DNA of 64,000 bases from Sporosarcina koreensis. GTDB lineage: Bacteria > Bacillota > Bacilli > Bacillales_A > Planococcaceae. Under the pieces are notes generated by a model. It did no database searches. It worked only from the letters and a program-made list of their open reading frames with translations, and was not told the DNA's origin. Below are positions 52,704-60,989 of this stretch, in pieces (positions within the stretch are counted from its first letter, which is position 1; each line of letters begins with the position of its first letter). A program made the translations under genes and the position numbers. The stretch lies in assembly GCF_000826145.2 (NCBI RefSeq), contig NZ_LN651337.1, positions 3,774-67,773 of the forward strand. Direction: 5' to 3'.

Positions 52704-52738
52704 AAACAAAAAAGCGAGACGCCAGGGCGTCTCGCTGG
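52704..52738 (-). terminator. Terminator of the YitT gene
   Basis: The minus strand reads AGCGAGACGCC / GGCGTCTCGCT followed by six T. Confidence 0.87.
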
Positions 52739-52745
52739 GTAGCTC

Positions 52746-53609
52746 TCAGTGGATCGGGGATTTGAAGCGAGAGCCATGGGTCTCCTGTGTGTCCATGATT
52801 GTCGTAAAGGCGGACGGGTCGATATCATGGACGATCTGCTTAAGCTTGGTCAGTTCAAGGCGGGTCACGACGACATAGATGACATCTTTCTCATCATCGC
52901 TGTATCCGCCCTTGCCGTGGAGCTTCGTGACGGACCGGCCGAGACGCTGACCGATCGCTGCCGCCATCTCCTCGAATTCGTCCGACACGATGATGGCCGC
53001 TTTCGTTTCATCGAACCCCTGGATAACGGCGTCAATCGCCTTGGAAGCGATATAGTACGTCAGGATCGAGTACATCGCTTTCTCCGGACCGAGGACGAAT
53101 GCCGCCCATCCGAAGATGAAGATGTTGAGGAACATCACGAATTCACCGACGGAATAAGGGATCTTCCGTGTCAGCAGGATCCCGAGAATCTCCGTACCAT
53201 CCAGGGCACCGCCGTTCCGGATGACAATGCCGACCCCGGCGCCGAGTATGATCCCGCCGAACGCTGTTGCCAGCAGAGGGTCGGTAACGAACGGACCGAC
53301 CGCTTTCAGAGGGAATTCGATGACGGCGAGGAAGACGATGGCGAACGTAGACGAAATGAAAAAGTTCTTGCCGATATGCTTGTAGCCGAAAAAGACGAAC
53401 GGCAGGTTGAACACGAGGATCAGAATGCCGAACGGGATATTGGACAGGTAATTCACGATCAGCGAAATACCGATGATGCCGCCGTCGATGACGGAATTCG
53501 GGATGAGGAACAATTCAAGTGCGACCGCCGCAAGCGTCGCGCCGACGGCTATGTACAGATACCGCAGGATGAGATGCCGGAACGATTCTTTCTTATGTTC
53601 TTTCTTCAT
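52746..53609 (-). CDS. YitT-family membrane protein, copy 1
   Basis: 287-aa protein: five membrane segments, then a cytoplasmic DUF2179 domain (about 225-280, with [18 protein letters not shown]). YitT proteins are common in Bacillales with unknown roles. AAGGTGG lies about 9 nt before the ATG at 53609; the longer frame from 53711 overlaps the promoter region. A second member is at 60990. Confidence 0.88.
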   Translation of the reverse strand: MKKEHKKESFRHLILRYLYIAVGATLAAVALELFLIPNSVIDGGIIGISLIVNYLSNIPFGILILVFNLPFVFFGYKHIGKNFFISSTFAIVFLAVIEFPLKAVGPFVTDPLLATAFGGIILGAGVGIVIRNGGALDGTEILGILLTRKIPYSVGEFVMFLNIFIFGWAAFVLGPEKAMYSILTYYIASKAIDAVIQGFDETKAAIIVSDEFEEMAAAIGQRLGRSVTKLHGKGGYSDDEKDVIYVVVTRLELTKLKQIVHDIDPSAFTTIMDTQETHGSRFKSPIH

Positions 53610-53734
53610 TTTGAGAAGCCACCTTCGGGGTACGGATCCGGCCAACGTGCGGACATTTGCGGGAAAGTCCGAAAAAACAGCCGGTTTTCGTGTATACGAT
53701 AAGTATATCACTGAAACCGTTTACAGAAAAACTA

Positions 53735-53763
53735 TTGACAGCGGAAAAAAACGCGTTTACTAT
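53735..53763 (+). promoter_or_regulatory. Promoter of the NhaC transporter gene
   Basis: TTGACA (53735-53740), 17-nt spacer, TACTAT (53758-53763). The shared tandem motif begins directly downstream at 53769. Confidence 0.75.
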
Positions 53764-53768
53764 TCCAA

Positions 53769-53791
53769 TAACGACTAATTAGCGACAGTTG
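53769..53791 (+). promoter_or_regulatory. Tandem RCGAC operator, site 1
   Basis: AACGACTAATTAGCGACAGT. Two RCGAC half-sites start 11 bp apart in the same direction, just after the -10 box, the position of a repressor site. A close relative occurs at site 2 (about 56622-56645). Confidence 0.7.
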
Positions 53792-53826
53792 TTTCTAGTC
53801 TGATAAATCGAATGGGGTGGAGCTGT

Positions 53827-55305
53827 ATGGAGAAAAACATAACTCGTGAAAAACGCGAAATCAATTTCTGGATGGCACTGCTGCCGCTGGTCATCATGAT
53901 CCTCGTCATGCTCGTAACCGTCGTCTGGCTGGGGCAGGGCCCGCATATGCCGCTGATCCTCGGTACGTCTGTTGCGTCATTGGTAGCCTGGAAATACGGA
54001 TTCACGTGGAAAGAGATAGAGGAAATGATGTACAAAGGGATCCGTCTGGCGCTTCCGGCTGTTGTCATCATCATGCTTGTCGGTTTGACGATCGGTGCCT
54101 GGATGGGCGGCGGAATTGTCGCGACTATGATCTTCTACGGATTGAAATTGATAACACCCGCATGGTTCCTCGTCGCCATCATGATCATCTGCTCGATCGT
54201 CTCCCTTGCAATCGGCAGCTCCTGGTCGACAATGGCGACCATCGGTGTTGCCGGAATGGGAATCGGGCTCAGCATGGGGATTCCTGCCGGCATGGTTGCC
54301 GGGGCAGTCATCTCAGGTGCTTATTTCGGTGATAAAATGTCACCGCTTTCAGACACGACCAACCTGGCTTCCGGATTGACAGGAACCGATCTTTTCGATC
54401 ATATCAAGCACATGCTGTATACGACAGTGCCGGCACTGCTGATTGCGTTCGGCGTCTTCACGTTCCTCGGCCGGCGCTTTGCGGACGCCCATCTGGAACT
54501 CGGCCAGATCGCACAGACTTCGAAAGTCATGCAGGAGAGCTTCCTGATCTCCCCATGGCTGCTGCTTGTCCCGCTGGCCGTCATTATGATGGTCGCCATG
54601 AAAGTGCCGGCTGTCCCTGCACTCATCGTCGGGATCCTCATGGGCTTCCTCAGCCAGATCTTCATCCAGGGCGGAACGGCGACAGACGCCCTGACGGCAC
54701 TGCAGGAAGGTTTTTCAATCAATACCGGTAACGAACTTGTCGACAACCTGTTCGACGGCGGCGGACTCGACTCCATGATGTACACCGTCTCGATGACGAT
54801 CGTCGCCATGACATTCGGCGGTATCCTCGAGTATTCAGGTATGCTGAAAGCCATCATGGATCAGCTGATGAAAGTCGTGAAGTCGACGGCTTCCCTTATC
54901 ATCTCGACGATCGGCGCCTGCATCATGACGAATACGACGTGTGCAGAACAGTATATTTCCATCGTCGTTCCGTCACGCATGTTCAGCCGTGCGTATAAAG
55001 ACAAAGGGCTGAGTTCGAAAAACCTGTCCCGCGCTTTGGAAGACGGCGGAACGCTCACGTCGGTCTTCATCCCATGGAATACGTGCGGGGTGTTCATCCT
55101 CGGGACGCTTGGTGTCGGGGTGACGGAATACGGTCCGTATGCGATCATCAACTTCGTCGTGCCGATCTTGTCCATCATCTATGCGCTGACTGGATTCTCG
55201 ATCGTCAAAATGTCAGACACCGAGCGGCGGAAAATGGAGGAGCAGGATGCGAAGCTGCTTGAGAATCCCGAAATGGAAGAGGATCAGATGCCGGCGCACT
55301 CCTGA
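53827..55305 (+). CDS. nhaC: NhaC-family Na+/H+ antiporter-like transporter
   Basis: 492-aa membrane protein with about 12 segments and the family motifs SIGSSWSTMATIG-like (AIGSSWSTMATIGVAG) and GAYFGDKMSPLSDTTNLASG. GGGTGGAG precedes the ATG at 53827. NhaC members exchange Na+ for H+, but others carry organic acids or amino acids. The shared operator with an epimerase/acetyltransferase operon suggests this one imports that operon's substrate. Confidence 0.88.
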   Translation: MEKNITREKREINFWMALLPLVIMILVMLVTVVWLGQGPHMPLILGTSVASLVAWKYGFTWKEIEEMMYKGIRLALPAVVIIMLVGLTIGAWMGGGIVATMIFYGLKLITPAWFLVAIMIICSIVSLAIGSSWSTMATIGVAGMGIGLSMGIPAGMVAGAVISGAYFGDKMSPLSDTTNLASGLTGTDLFDHIKHMLYTTVPALLIAFGVFTFLGRRFADAHLELGQIAQTSKVMQESFLISPWLLLVPLAVIMMVAMKVPAVPALIVGILMGFLSQIFIQGGTATDALTALQEGFSINTGNELVDNLFDGGGLDSMMYTVSMTIVAMTFGGILEYSGMLKAIMDQLMKVVKSTASLIISTIGACIMTNTTCAEQYISIVVPSRMFSRAYKDKGLSSKNLSRALEDGGTLTSVFIPWNTCGVFILGTLGVGVTEYGPYAIINFVVPILSIIYALTGFSIVKMSDTERRKMEEQDAKLLENPEMEEDQMPAHS

Positions 55306-55318
55306 ACACAGTGAAATA

Positions 55319-55367
55319 CCTGCCCGATGTCACCAGTCAGCCGGTGACTTCGGGCAGGTTTCTTTTT
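55319..55367 (+). terminator. nhaC terminator
   Basis: Stem CCTGCCCGA-GTCACC / GGTGACTTCGGGCAGG with TTTCTTTTT after it. Confidence 0.83.
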
Positions 55368-56607
55368 AATAGACCGGAAAGTTCAGTTCGTATACCGCCC
55401 GCGGCCGTCCCTGCCGATAGGTCATCTCCTCGCCGATCGTCCGGATATACTCGAAAGGCAATAGTTTTTTGATGGTCCGCTCGGCTGTCCGCCTTGAAAC
55501 ACCGAGATAGTCAGCCAGGTCGTTGGCCGTGAACTGCAGGGTGTTCTGGTTTTGACCGAACGAGGTGAGCTTCGATAATACCGCAGGGCTTAAAGCCGTC
55601 TGTTCTGCAATCTCGGTGAGCGCCGTCCCGGTGACGCGGAGTTCGATGGCGTCTCCGCCTATCTTGTACAGATTACGCAGGTTTTTCTTATCATCCAGCA
55701 GATAGAGACCGTCCGGATGCTCGACCTTCATGTACCCCAGTGCGCTTTCGGCGTTTTCTTTTGCAGCCGTCAGCGTGTGGCCGATTCCGAACGCAAGCAT
55801 CCCTTCCGCACTGCGGGCCGTCTGCTGGAACTCCGGCAGCTGGACGGCCGCGCGGATGGCGCCTTGTGTCGTGTATAGAAGTGCGCCGTCCCCATTATCG
55901 AAATGATGGGCATGCAGCAGCCGGGCCAGCCGGTTCACAATATCCCCGCTGTCTGTCAGGCGGCTGTCGGCCTGAAGGATGCCGACAGCCGCTTTCGTCG
56001 TTTCGCTTTTTTGATAGAGGGCTTCCTGGCATAACGCATCGACGGCTTTCAGAAATGAGCTTTTGACATTGATCATCTTGACCGCAGGAAGACCGGACGA
56101 CACGAGACGGTCATAGGCGGCGTGGACACTTGTCACGGCAAGGCGGGCACAGCCCGACTTCAGAGCGTCTGCATGGAACGCGACGATGTCTTCCAGCCTG
56201 TATTTTTCATCCAGCACGTGCACAGCCGGCCAAACCTCAGAAGGGGCGCTGGCTGTCAGGACGTTTTCGAGGACCGTCTTGTCGCGGACATCGATGGACA
56301 GCCCGGAAAGCGGAATCCTCCGATGCAGTGCAATCGACAGAAGTGTCGCCGCGATTTCCGTCTCGTCCTGTTTCATGTAGACGGCAGGCACGGGAATCGT
56401 TTTCAACGCCCCTTCGGCTGCCATATAGGGGAGTGATCCCGAAAAGAGGATCGCGTCACACGGCCGCAGTTTCTTCAGAAGCCCGGGCGATTGTTCCGGC
56501 ACCTCATAGGGATACAGCTCCAGTGAAATATCAGGTCGATGTTCGGTGAACTCCTCCGCCCGTCTGCAAAAAGACTCCGAACCAATAATGGCAATTTTTG
56601 TTTTCAA
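55366..56607 (-). CDS. Transcriptional regulator with sensor domain and C-terminal winged helix
   Basis: About 413 aa. The N-terminal half resembles a PrpR_N-like ligand-sensing domain. A middle region (FDNGDGALLYTT...GMLAFGIGHTLTAAKENAESAL) recalls a degenerate GGDEF/GTP cyclohydrolase III fold. The C-terminus is a helix-turn-helix with wing (NDLADYLGVSRRTAERTIKKL then YRQGRPRAVYEL). TTG at 56607 has AAAGGTGG 8 nt upstream; GTG at 56619 overlaps it. It is divergent from the epimerase and is the natural candidate to bind the RCGAC sites. Domain names are by eye. Confidence 0.78.
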   Translation of the reverse strand: MKTKIAIIGSESFCRRAEEFTEHRPDISLELYPYEVPEQSPGLLKKLRPCDAILFSGSLPYMAAEGALKTIPVPAVYMKQDETEIAATLLSIALHRRIPLSGLSIDVRDKTVLENVLTASAPSEVWPAVHVLDEKYRLEDIVAFHADALKSGCARLAVTSVHAAYDRLVSSGLPAVKMINVKSSFLKAVDALCQEALYQKSETTKAAVGILQADSRLTDSGDIVNRLARLLHAHHFDNGDGALLYTTQGAIRAAVQLPEFQQTARSAEGMLAFGIGHTLTAAKENAESALGYMKVEHPDGLYLLDDKKNLRNLYKIGGDAIELRVTGTALTEIAEQTALSPAVLSKLTSFGQNQNTLQFTANDLADYLGVSRRTAERTIKKLLPFEYIRTIGEEMTYRQGRPRAVYELNFPVY

Positions 56608-56621
56608 TGAATTTTCCACCT

Positions 56622-56645
56622 TTATAATTAGCGACTATTTAACGA
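56622..56645 (+). promoter_or_regulatory. Tandem RCGAC operator, site 2
   Basis: TAGCGACTATTTAACGACAAT in the regulator/epimerase intergenic region. It aligns with site 1 (53769) at about 16 of 20 positions with the same 11-bp spacing of RCGAC. Confidence 0.7.
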
Positions 56646-56695
56646 CAATGATACACTACATATAAGCGCTTGCCAATGGAAAGGGAGAAAACTTT

Positions 56696-57811
56696 ATGAA
56701 AATTCAAGAAGTGGAAATTTCAGCAATCCGTCTGCCGCTGCATGATCCGTTTGTCATCAGCTATGCGACGTACGAAGATATGCCGTCCATCATCGTCAAA
56801 CTGACGACGGATACAGGAATAACAGGCTATGGGGAGGCTGTGGCGGATGACCACGTGACGGGTGAAAGCTGGGAAGGCACCTATGCAGTACTGAAGCACA
56901 CACTGGCTCCTGCCGTCCTCGGACTGTACCCTGGAGAGTTCGAGCGTCTGCATGACGTCATGGACAAAGCGATATACGGGGTGCCGACCGCCAAGGCAGC
57001 GATCGACATCGCCTGCATGGATGCTGTTGGCAAGGCGCTTGGGGTCCCTGCTTACCAGCTGCTCGGCGGGCGGTATCATGATCGTTTCCCGATCACCCAT
57101 GTGCTCAGTATCGGTGAACCGGATGCTATGGCGGCAGAGGCTGCCGGGCGGATCGAAGCGGGCTACCGGTCATTCAAGATGAAAGTCGGGACCGAAGCAC
57201 GGGAGGATGTCAGGAGAATCCAAGCCGTCCGGAAACGGGTCGGTGACGACATCGCCATCCGTGTCGACGTGAACCAGGGCTGGCAGAACAGCGCGGTGAC
57301 CCTGCAGGCCTTGAAACAGCTGGAGGACTGTCATCTGGACTGGCTTGAACAGCCAGTGAAAGCGGACGATATCGATGGCCTAGCGGAGGTGAAGCAGAAG
57401 AGCGCAACCCCACTTATGGCAGATGAAAGCCTCCGCGGCATGAAAGAGATGCGGGACATCATCGCGAAGCGTGCGGCTGACAAAGTCAATATCAAACTCA
57501 TGAAATGCGGCGGTATGTATCCGGCCATGAAACTGGCCCATATGGCGGACATGGCTGGCATCGACTGCCAGATCGGCTCGATGGTCGAGTCATCGATCGG
57601 CTCGGCAGCGGGTTTCCACGTCGCGTTCTCGCAGAAGGCGATTACGAGCGTGGAGCTGACAGGTCCTTTGAAGTTCAGCAAGGATGTTGGTGATCTGCAC
57701 TACGACGTGCCGTTCATCTGCCTGAGCAGCAAGCCGGGACTCGGTGTCGATGTCGATGAGGCTGTCTTGGCGGAGCTGACCGTCTTCAAGGACAAAGTGA
57801 CTGCCTTATGA
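56696..57811 (+). CDS. Enolase-superfamily epimerase (dipeptide epimerase-like)
   Basis: 371-aa muconate-lactonising-subgroup enzyme. Catalytic acid/base Lys161 and Lys163 (FKMKVG), metal ligands Asp191 (VDVNQG), Glu218 (EQP) and Asp243 (ADES), and Lys267 (NIKLMK) are all present. The scaffold is closest to Ala-Glu epimerase (YkfB). At the place of that enzyme's Asp-x-Asp, which holds the dipeptide amino group, this protein has Glu320-Leu-Thr322, so the substrate may differ. AAAGGGAG precedes the ATG. The stop overlaps the acetyltransferase gene. Confidence 0.85.
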   Translation: MKIQEVEISAIRLPLHDPFVISYATYEDMPSIIVKLTTDTGITGYGEAVADDHVTGESWEGTYAVLKHTLAPAVLGLYPGEFERLHDVMDKAIYGVPTAKAAIDIACMDAVGKALGVPAYQLLGGRYHDRFPITHVLSIGEPDAMAAEAAGRIEAGYRSFKMKVGTEAREDVRRIQAVRKRVGDDIAIRVDVNQGWQNSAVTLQALKQLEDCHLDWLEQPVKADDIDGLAEVKQKSATPLMADESLRGMKEMRDIIAKRAADKVNIKLMKCGGMYPAMKLAHMADMAGIDCQIGSMVESSIGSAAGFHVAFSQKAITSVELTGPLKFSKDVGDLHYDVPFICLSSKPGLGVDVDEAVLAELTVFKDKVTAL

Positions 57812-58494
57812 AGACAGTCAAACTGAAGGACGGCACCCGGCTTCCTGTTGAACTGCTGACGATCAATGACCTGCCTGACATCAAGCGGCTGCAGGAAGAA
57901 GTCATTGGCGGCCTGGCGGAAAAAGCATTTCTCCAGCCGCTGACGGATGAGGAATTCATCTGCATCCTGGAAGGGAACGGAATAATTGCAGGCGTCCGAG
58001 CCGGGGCCCGCCTGATAGCGTTCCGGGCATTGCTCGATCCGGGGGAAGACCCGGAGCACCTCGGAAGGGACGCCGGTATTCCATCAGATGAATGGCAGTC
58101 CGTCCTGTACTCGGAAATAACGAATGTGTCACCGGACTATCAGGGAAATGGAATCCAGCTCCAGCTCGGCCGGATAGTTCTCGATACAGTGGATACGGAT
58201 CGGTTCAATTATCTATGTACGACCGTCTCTCCTTTCAACATCGCGAGCCTTAAGGACAAGCTGGCACTCGGCATGCACATCGCATCGCTGACCGTGAAAT
58301 ACGGAAACTTGACCCGTTATGTCATGCTGAAATACTTGGCTGGCGAACTCGAATTGGCTGATGACGACCCGGTCGATCTGCCGATGGAGGATACGCAGGC
58401 ACAGCAGGAGATCCTGGGGGCAGGCTGGATCGGCACTGCCATCCATGAAGAGGGCGGTACATGGATGGTCCGATACCACAAGGAACGGAAATGA
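57808..58494 (+). CDS. GNAT-family N-acetyltransferase-like protein
   Basis: 228-aa protein with a GNAT-type core: SEITNVSPDYQGNGIQLQLGRIVL is the acetyl-CoA-binding region (Q/R-x2-G-x-G/A type) and NYLCTTVSPFNIASL follows. The ATG overlaps the epimerase stop (ATGA), so the two are co-translated. An acceptor is not known; the partner epimerase suggests an amino acid or dipeptide amine. Confidence 0.78.
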   Translation: MKTVKLKDGTRLPVELLTINDLPDIKRLQEEVIGGLAEKAFLQPLTDEEFICILEGNGIIAGVRAGARLIAFRALLDPGEDPEHLGRDAGIPSDEWQSVLYSEITNVSPDYQGNGIQLQLGRIVLDTVDTDRFNYLCTTVSPFNIASLKDKLALGMHIASLTVKYGNLTRYVMLKYLAGELELADDDPVDLPMEDTQAQQEILGAGWIGTAIHEEGGTWMVRYHKERK

Positions 58495-58528
58495 TGCAGC
58501 AAAATCGGCTTAGCAGGCAGTAAAACGA

Positions 58529-58573
58529 AACGGACTTCCAGGGACCGGCCGGGTTCCTGGAAGTCCGTTTTTC
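58529..58573. terminator. Bidirectional terminator
   Basis: Stem AACGGACTTCCAGG / CCTGGAAGTCCGTT with T-run, after the acetyltransferase and facing the YfhD-like gene. Confidence 0.87.
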
Positions 58574-58574
58574 A

Positions 58575-58730
58575 TCACTTCTTCTTCCGATCATTCCTCG
58601 GAGCGGCGAGCTGTGCGATCTCCCGCGCCATTTCCTCCCGCATCCGGCTGGCTGAAAGTTTCTGTTTCTTAGGTGTCTGCGGCAGGGAAGCTGAATTCTT
58701 CCCGCTGGTTGTATGTTCGTCCCGTCCCAT
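58575..58730 (-). CDS. Small YfhD-like protein
   Basis: 51-aa basic hydrophilic protein starting MGRDEHTTSGKNSASLPQTP and ending in RKKK. The MGR start and LPQTPK segment resemble the short YfhD-type proteins of Bacillales, by eye only. AAAGGATG is 8 nt before the ATG. It lies between the terminator and the RNA 2'-phosphodiesterase gene. Confidence 0.65.
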   Translation of the reverse strand: MGRDEHTTSGKNSASLPQTPKKQKLSASRMREEMAREIAQLAAPRNDRKKK

Positions 58731-58762
58731 TCCGACCGCATCCTTTCTTCTTGGTGTCCCCG

Positions 58763-59344
58763 TTAGTATGGTCCGCCGGGGCGAATCGATACCGGCTGCA
58801 TGCCCTGCAGCGGATAGACGGATACCGGTACATACTTCGGCGACTGTGATGGCTCGATCCGGAACAAAGTAATACTTGTTACATGATGGGCGAGAGGAGT
58901 GAACTGTTCCTTCTCCACAGGCAGCGGCCGCTTGTCGATCGTCTTTTTTGCAATCGTCACGTGCGGTACGTAAGGATGGCGCAGAGGTTTTGCAAGCATC
59001 CCGTCAAGCCGGGACCCGGCCGACTCATAAAGACTCGTCAGCTGCTGATTCTGCTCTGTGGAAAGGGTGACAACACGGGGGCCGGACGGATTGCCGAAGA
59101 ACGACAGGCCGTCGATCCTGATTGTGAATGGCGGTGTCTCGGCAGCCGCTGTCCTCAGGGCGTTTTCTGCACTGTGTTTCTCATCGTCCGTAAGAGCACC
59201 GAAAAAAATGAGTGTAATGTGATAATCGTTCCGATGGGGAATCACTTTGTAATGGGACGGAAAATCGTAACGGCTGTTCAATTCACGGATGGTCCCAGCG
59301 ATCAGGTCAAAAGGGATTGGGATTGCTGCGAAATAATGTGCCAT
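58763..59344 (-). CDS. thpR: RNA 2',3'-cyclic phosphodiesterase (ThpR/LigT family)
   Basis: 193-aa 2H phosphoesterase with both HxTx motifs, NDYHITLIFFG and PYVPHVTIAKK. It hydrolyses 2',3'-cyclic phosphates or joins 2'-5' RNA ends in vitro. AAAGGAGG is upstream of the ATG at 59344; the longer frame to 59395 has no site. Confidence 0.93.
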   Translation of the reverse strand: MAHYFAAIPIPFDLIAGTIRELNSRYDFPSHYKVIPHRNDYHITLIFFGALTDDEKHSAENALRTAAAETPPFTIRIDGLSFFGNPSGPRVVTLSTEQNQQLTSLYESAGSRLDGMLAKPLRHPYVPHVTIAKKTIDKRPLPVEKEQFTPLAHHVTSITLFRIEPSQSPKYVPVSVYPLQGMQPVSIRPGGPY

Positions 59345-59492
59345 TAGACGTCCTCCTTTGCAGTCAGTGTAGCAGACAGAACGCAAAGTATACATACGTG
59401 CGAACTGATTGGTACCTTTTTCCTTGGATTGTCTGTCGCGTTCTGCGGATACTACGTCTGAAAGTGACTACAAATGAAAAGAGGAGAGACCC

Positions 59493-60002
59493 ATGGGCAT
59501 TTTAAGCGGAAATCCGAAAGACGAACCGATGCATTACGGTGAAGTGATCGGCTGCTGGGCATATGTCGGTGCGAACAAAGGTCTGATCAGCTCTTATCAG
59601 GCATTTCTCAACCATGCAGGGGACGAGGACCTGAAAAAGCTCATCAAAGAAGCGATCGAGATGATGAAGGAGCAGGATTCCAAACTGGAAGACGTCCTGA
59701 AGGAGAACGGCATCATGCCGCCGCCGACCCTTCCCGAACGTCCGGTCTGCAACCCGGATGACATCCCTGCAGGCGCCAGATTCGTGGATCCGGAAATCAG
59801 CGCTGCCATCTCCATCAACGTCGGCCAGGCATTGGTCTCATGCAGCCAGGTGATGGGGCAGTGTCTGCGGGAGGATATCGCAGCCATGTTTGCAAAGTTC
59901 CTGCAGGACAAAATCATGTACGGTGCGAAACTGCTCAAGATGAACAAGGAAAAAGGCTGGGTCATCCCGCCGCCACTGCTGAAGACGGAACATACGGAAT
60001 AA
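59493..60002 (+). CDS. DUF3231-family protein
   Basis: 169-aa four-helix protein of the ferritin-like DUF3231/coat-protein F-like type: MHYGEVIGCWAYVGANKGLI, EAIEMMKEQDSKLEDVLKENG and PPPTLPERP are typical. Function unknown. AGAGGAGAG precedes the ATG and its terminator follows. Confidence 0.88.
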   Translation: MGILSGNPKDEPMHYGEVIGCWAYVGANKGLISSYQAFLNHAGDEDLKKLIKEAIEMMKEQDSKLEDVLKENGIMPPPTLPERPVCNPDDIPAGARFVDPEISAAISINVGQALVSCSQVMGQCLREDIAAMFAKFLQDKIMYGAKLLKMNKEKGWVIPPPLLKTEHTE

Positions 60003-60013
60003 TGCAGGGACAT

Positions 60014-60058
60014 GCAAAAAGACAGACAATCCGGACTGCCGGACTTGCTGTCTTTTTG
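60014..60058 (+). terminator. Terminator
   Basis: Stem CAAAAAGACAG-CAA-CCGG / CCGG-TTG-TGTCTTTTTG after the DUF3231 gene. Confidence 0.8.
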
Positions 60059-60142
60059 TGTTATGCCGTACATACTGAAGCCGGTCAGCTGACCAGGACA
60101 TGAGCCGATGCTATACTGGAACTCGAAAAGGAGGAGACTGTC

Positions 60143-60469
60143 ATGGAGAAATTAGTATCTGTTGAGCAATTTGAAGAACGTAAGCAAGGAGAGCGGACCG
60201 TGTTCCTGTTTTCCGCAGACTGGTGTCCGGACTGCCGTGTAATCGACCCATTGCTGCCGGGGATCGAAGCGGATTATCCCGAATATGAATTTGTGTATGT
60301 GGATCGTGATCAGTTCATCGATCTATGTGCTGAGCTCGATATCTTCGGAATTCCGAGTTTCGTCGTCTACAGCGAAGGCAGGGAAGCAGGCAGGTTCGTC
60401 AGCAAAGACCGCAAGACAAAAGAGGAGATTACTGCGTTCCTGGACAACCCGGGGCGAAAATCCGTATGA
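60143..60469 (+). CDS. ytpP: Thioredoxin-family protein (YtpP-like)
   Basis: 108-aa thioredoxin-fold protein with the redox motif ADWCPDCR and the cis-proline region FGIPSFVVY. It matches the Bacillus YtpP type, which has roles in bacillithiol/thiol disulfide chemistry. AAAGGAGGAG precedes the ATG. Confidence 0.88.
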   Translation: MEKLVSVEQFEERKQGERTVFLFSADWCPDCRVIDPLLPGIEADYPEYEFVYVDRDQFIDLCAELDIFGIPSFVVYSEGREAGRFVSKDRKTKEEITAFLDNPGRKSV

Positions 60470-60471
60470 CG

Positions 60472-60513
60472 GCTGCTGCCCGGAAGAGTCAACTTCCGGG
60501 CGGCAGCTTTTTT
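60472..60513 (+). terminator. Terminator
   Basis: Stem GCTGCTGCCCGGAAG / CTTCCGGGCGGCAGC with T-run after ytpP. Confidence 0.86.
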
Positions 60514-60781
60514 AGAATTTGTCATTTAGCTCGCCGAGCAGGAGCTGTGCGCCTTTTGGACTGACGTACATGCCGTTGGAAAGCCGGAAGTTGTCATCAG
60601 CGATCTCACCTGTGACCGCGCATGCTTCCCGGATCCTGTAGCTCCGCAGAATCAGCTGGTCGTCCTCTGTGAAGAATTCAAGCGGCTGTCCGATCGGGAT
60701 ATGCAGACTGGTCCTCAGTTCTTTCGGAAGCACGATTCTTCCAAGGTGATCCACTTTTCTAAGTATGCCTAAATTCTTCAT
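60512..60781 (-). CDS. abrB: AbrB-like transition-state regulator
   Basis: 89-aa SpoVT/AbrB swapped-hairpin DNA-binding protein. The N-terminal domain reads GILRKVDHLGRIVLPKELR; the C-terminal half (CAVTGEIADDNFRLSNG) is the AbrB/Abh multimerisation region. It likely represses post-exponential genes. GGGGG precedes the ATG. Whether it is AbrB itself or the paralogue Abh is open. Confidence 0.88.
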   Translation of the reverse strand: MKNLGILRKVDHLGRIVLPKELRTSLHIPIGQPLEFFTEDDQLILRSYRIREACAVTGEIADDNFRLSNGMYVSPKGAQLLLGELNDKF

Positions 60782-60989
60782 TCCATGGCCCCCTTCAATT
60801 GCACTACAATTCTTCTATAATCATACATATTGAAAAACCGGAATGCAAAAAATTAGGGAAGTTTTTGTCGAATGGAATAGAAGCTGAACTGTTCCGAATT
60901 GGATGACTTCATCTTTGACGGCAAGTTGTTCGTCACGTCACCTGCTAAATTTGATAGAATAGTACAGTTAGCAGGAATGGAGGAATACC

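Noticed and set aside
56696-57811. menC (o-succinylbenzoate synthase)
   Set aside because: The motifs ADES, NIKLMK and the overall pattern fit dipeptide epimerases better, and the neighbours are not menaquinone genes.
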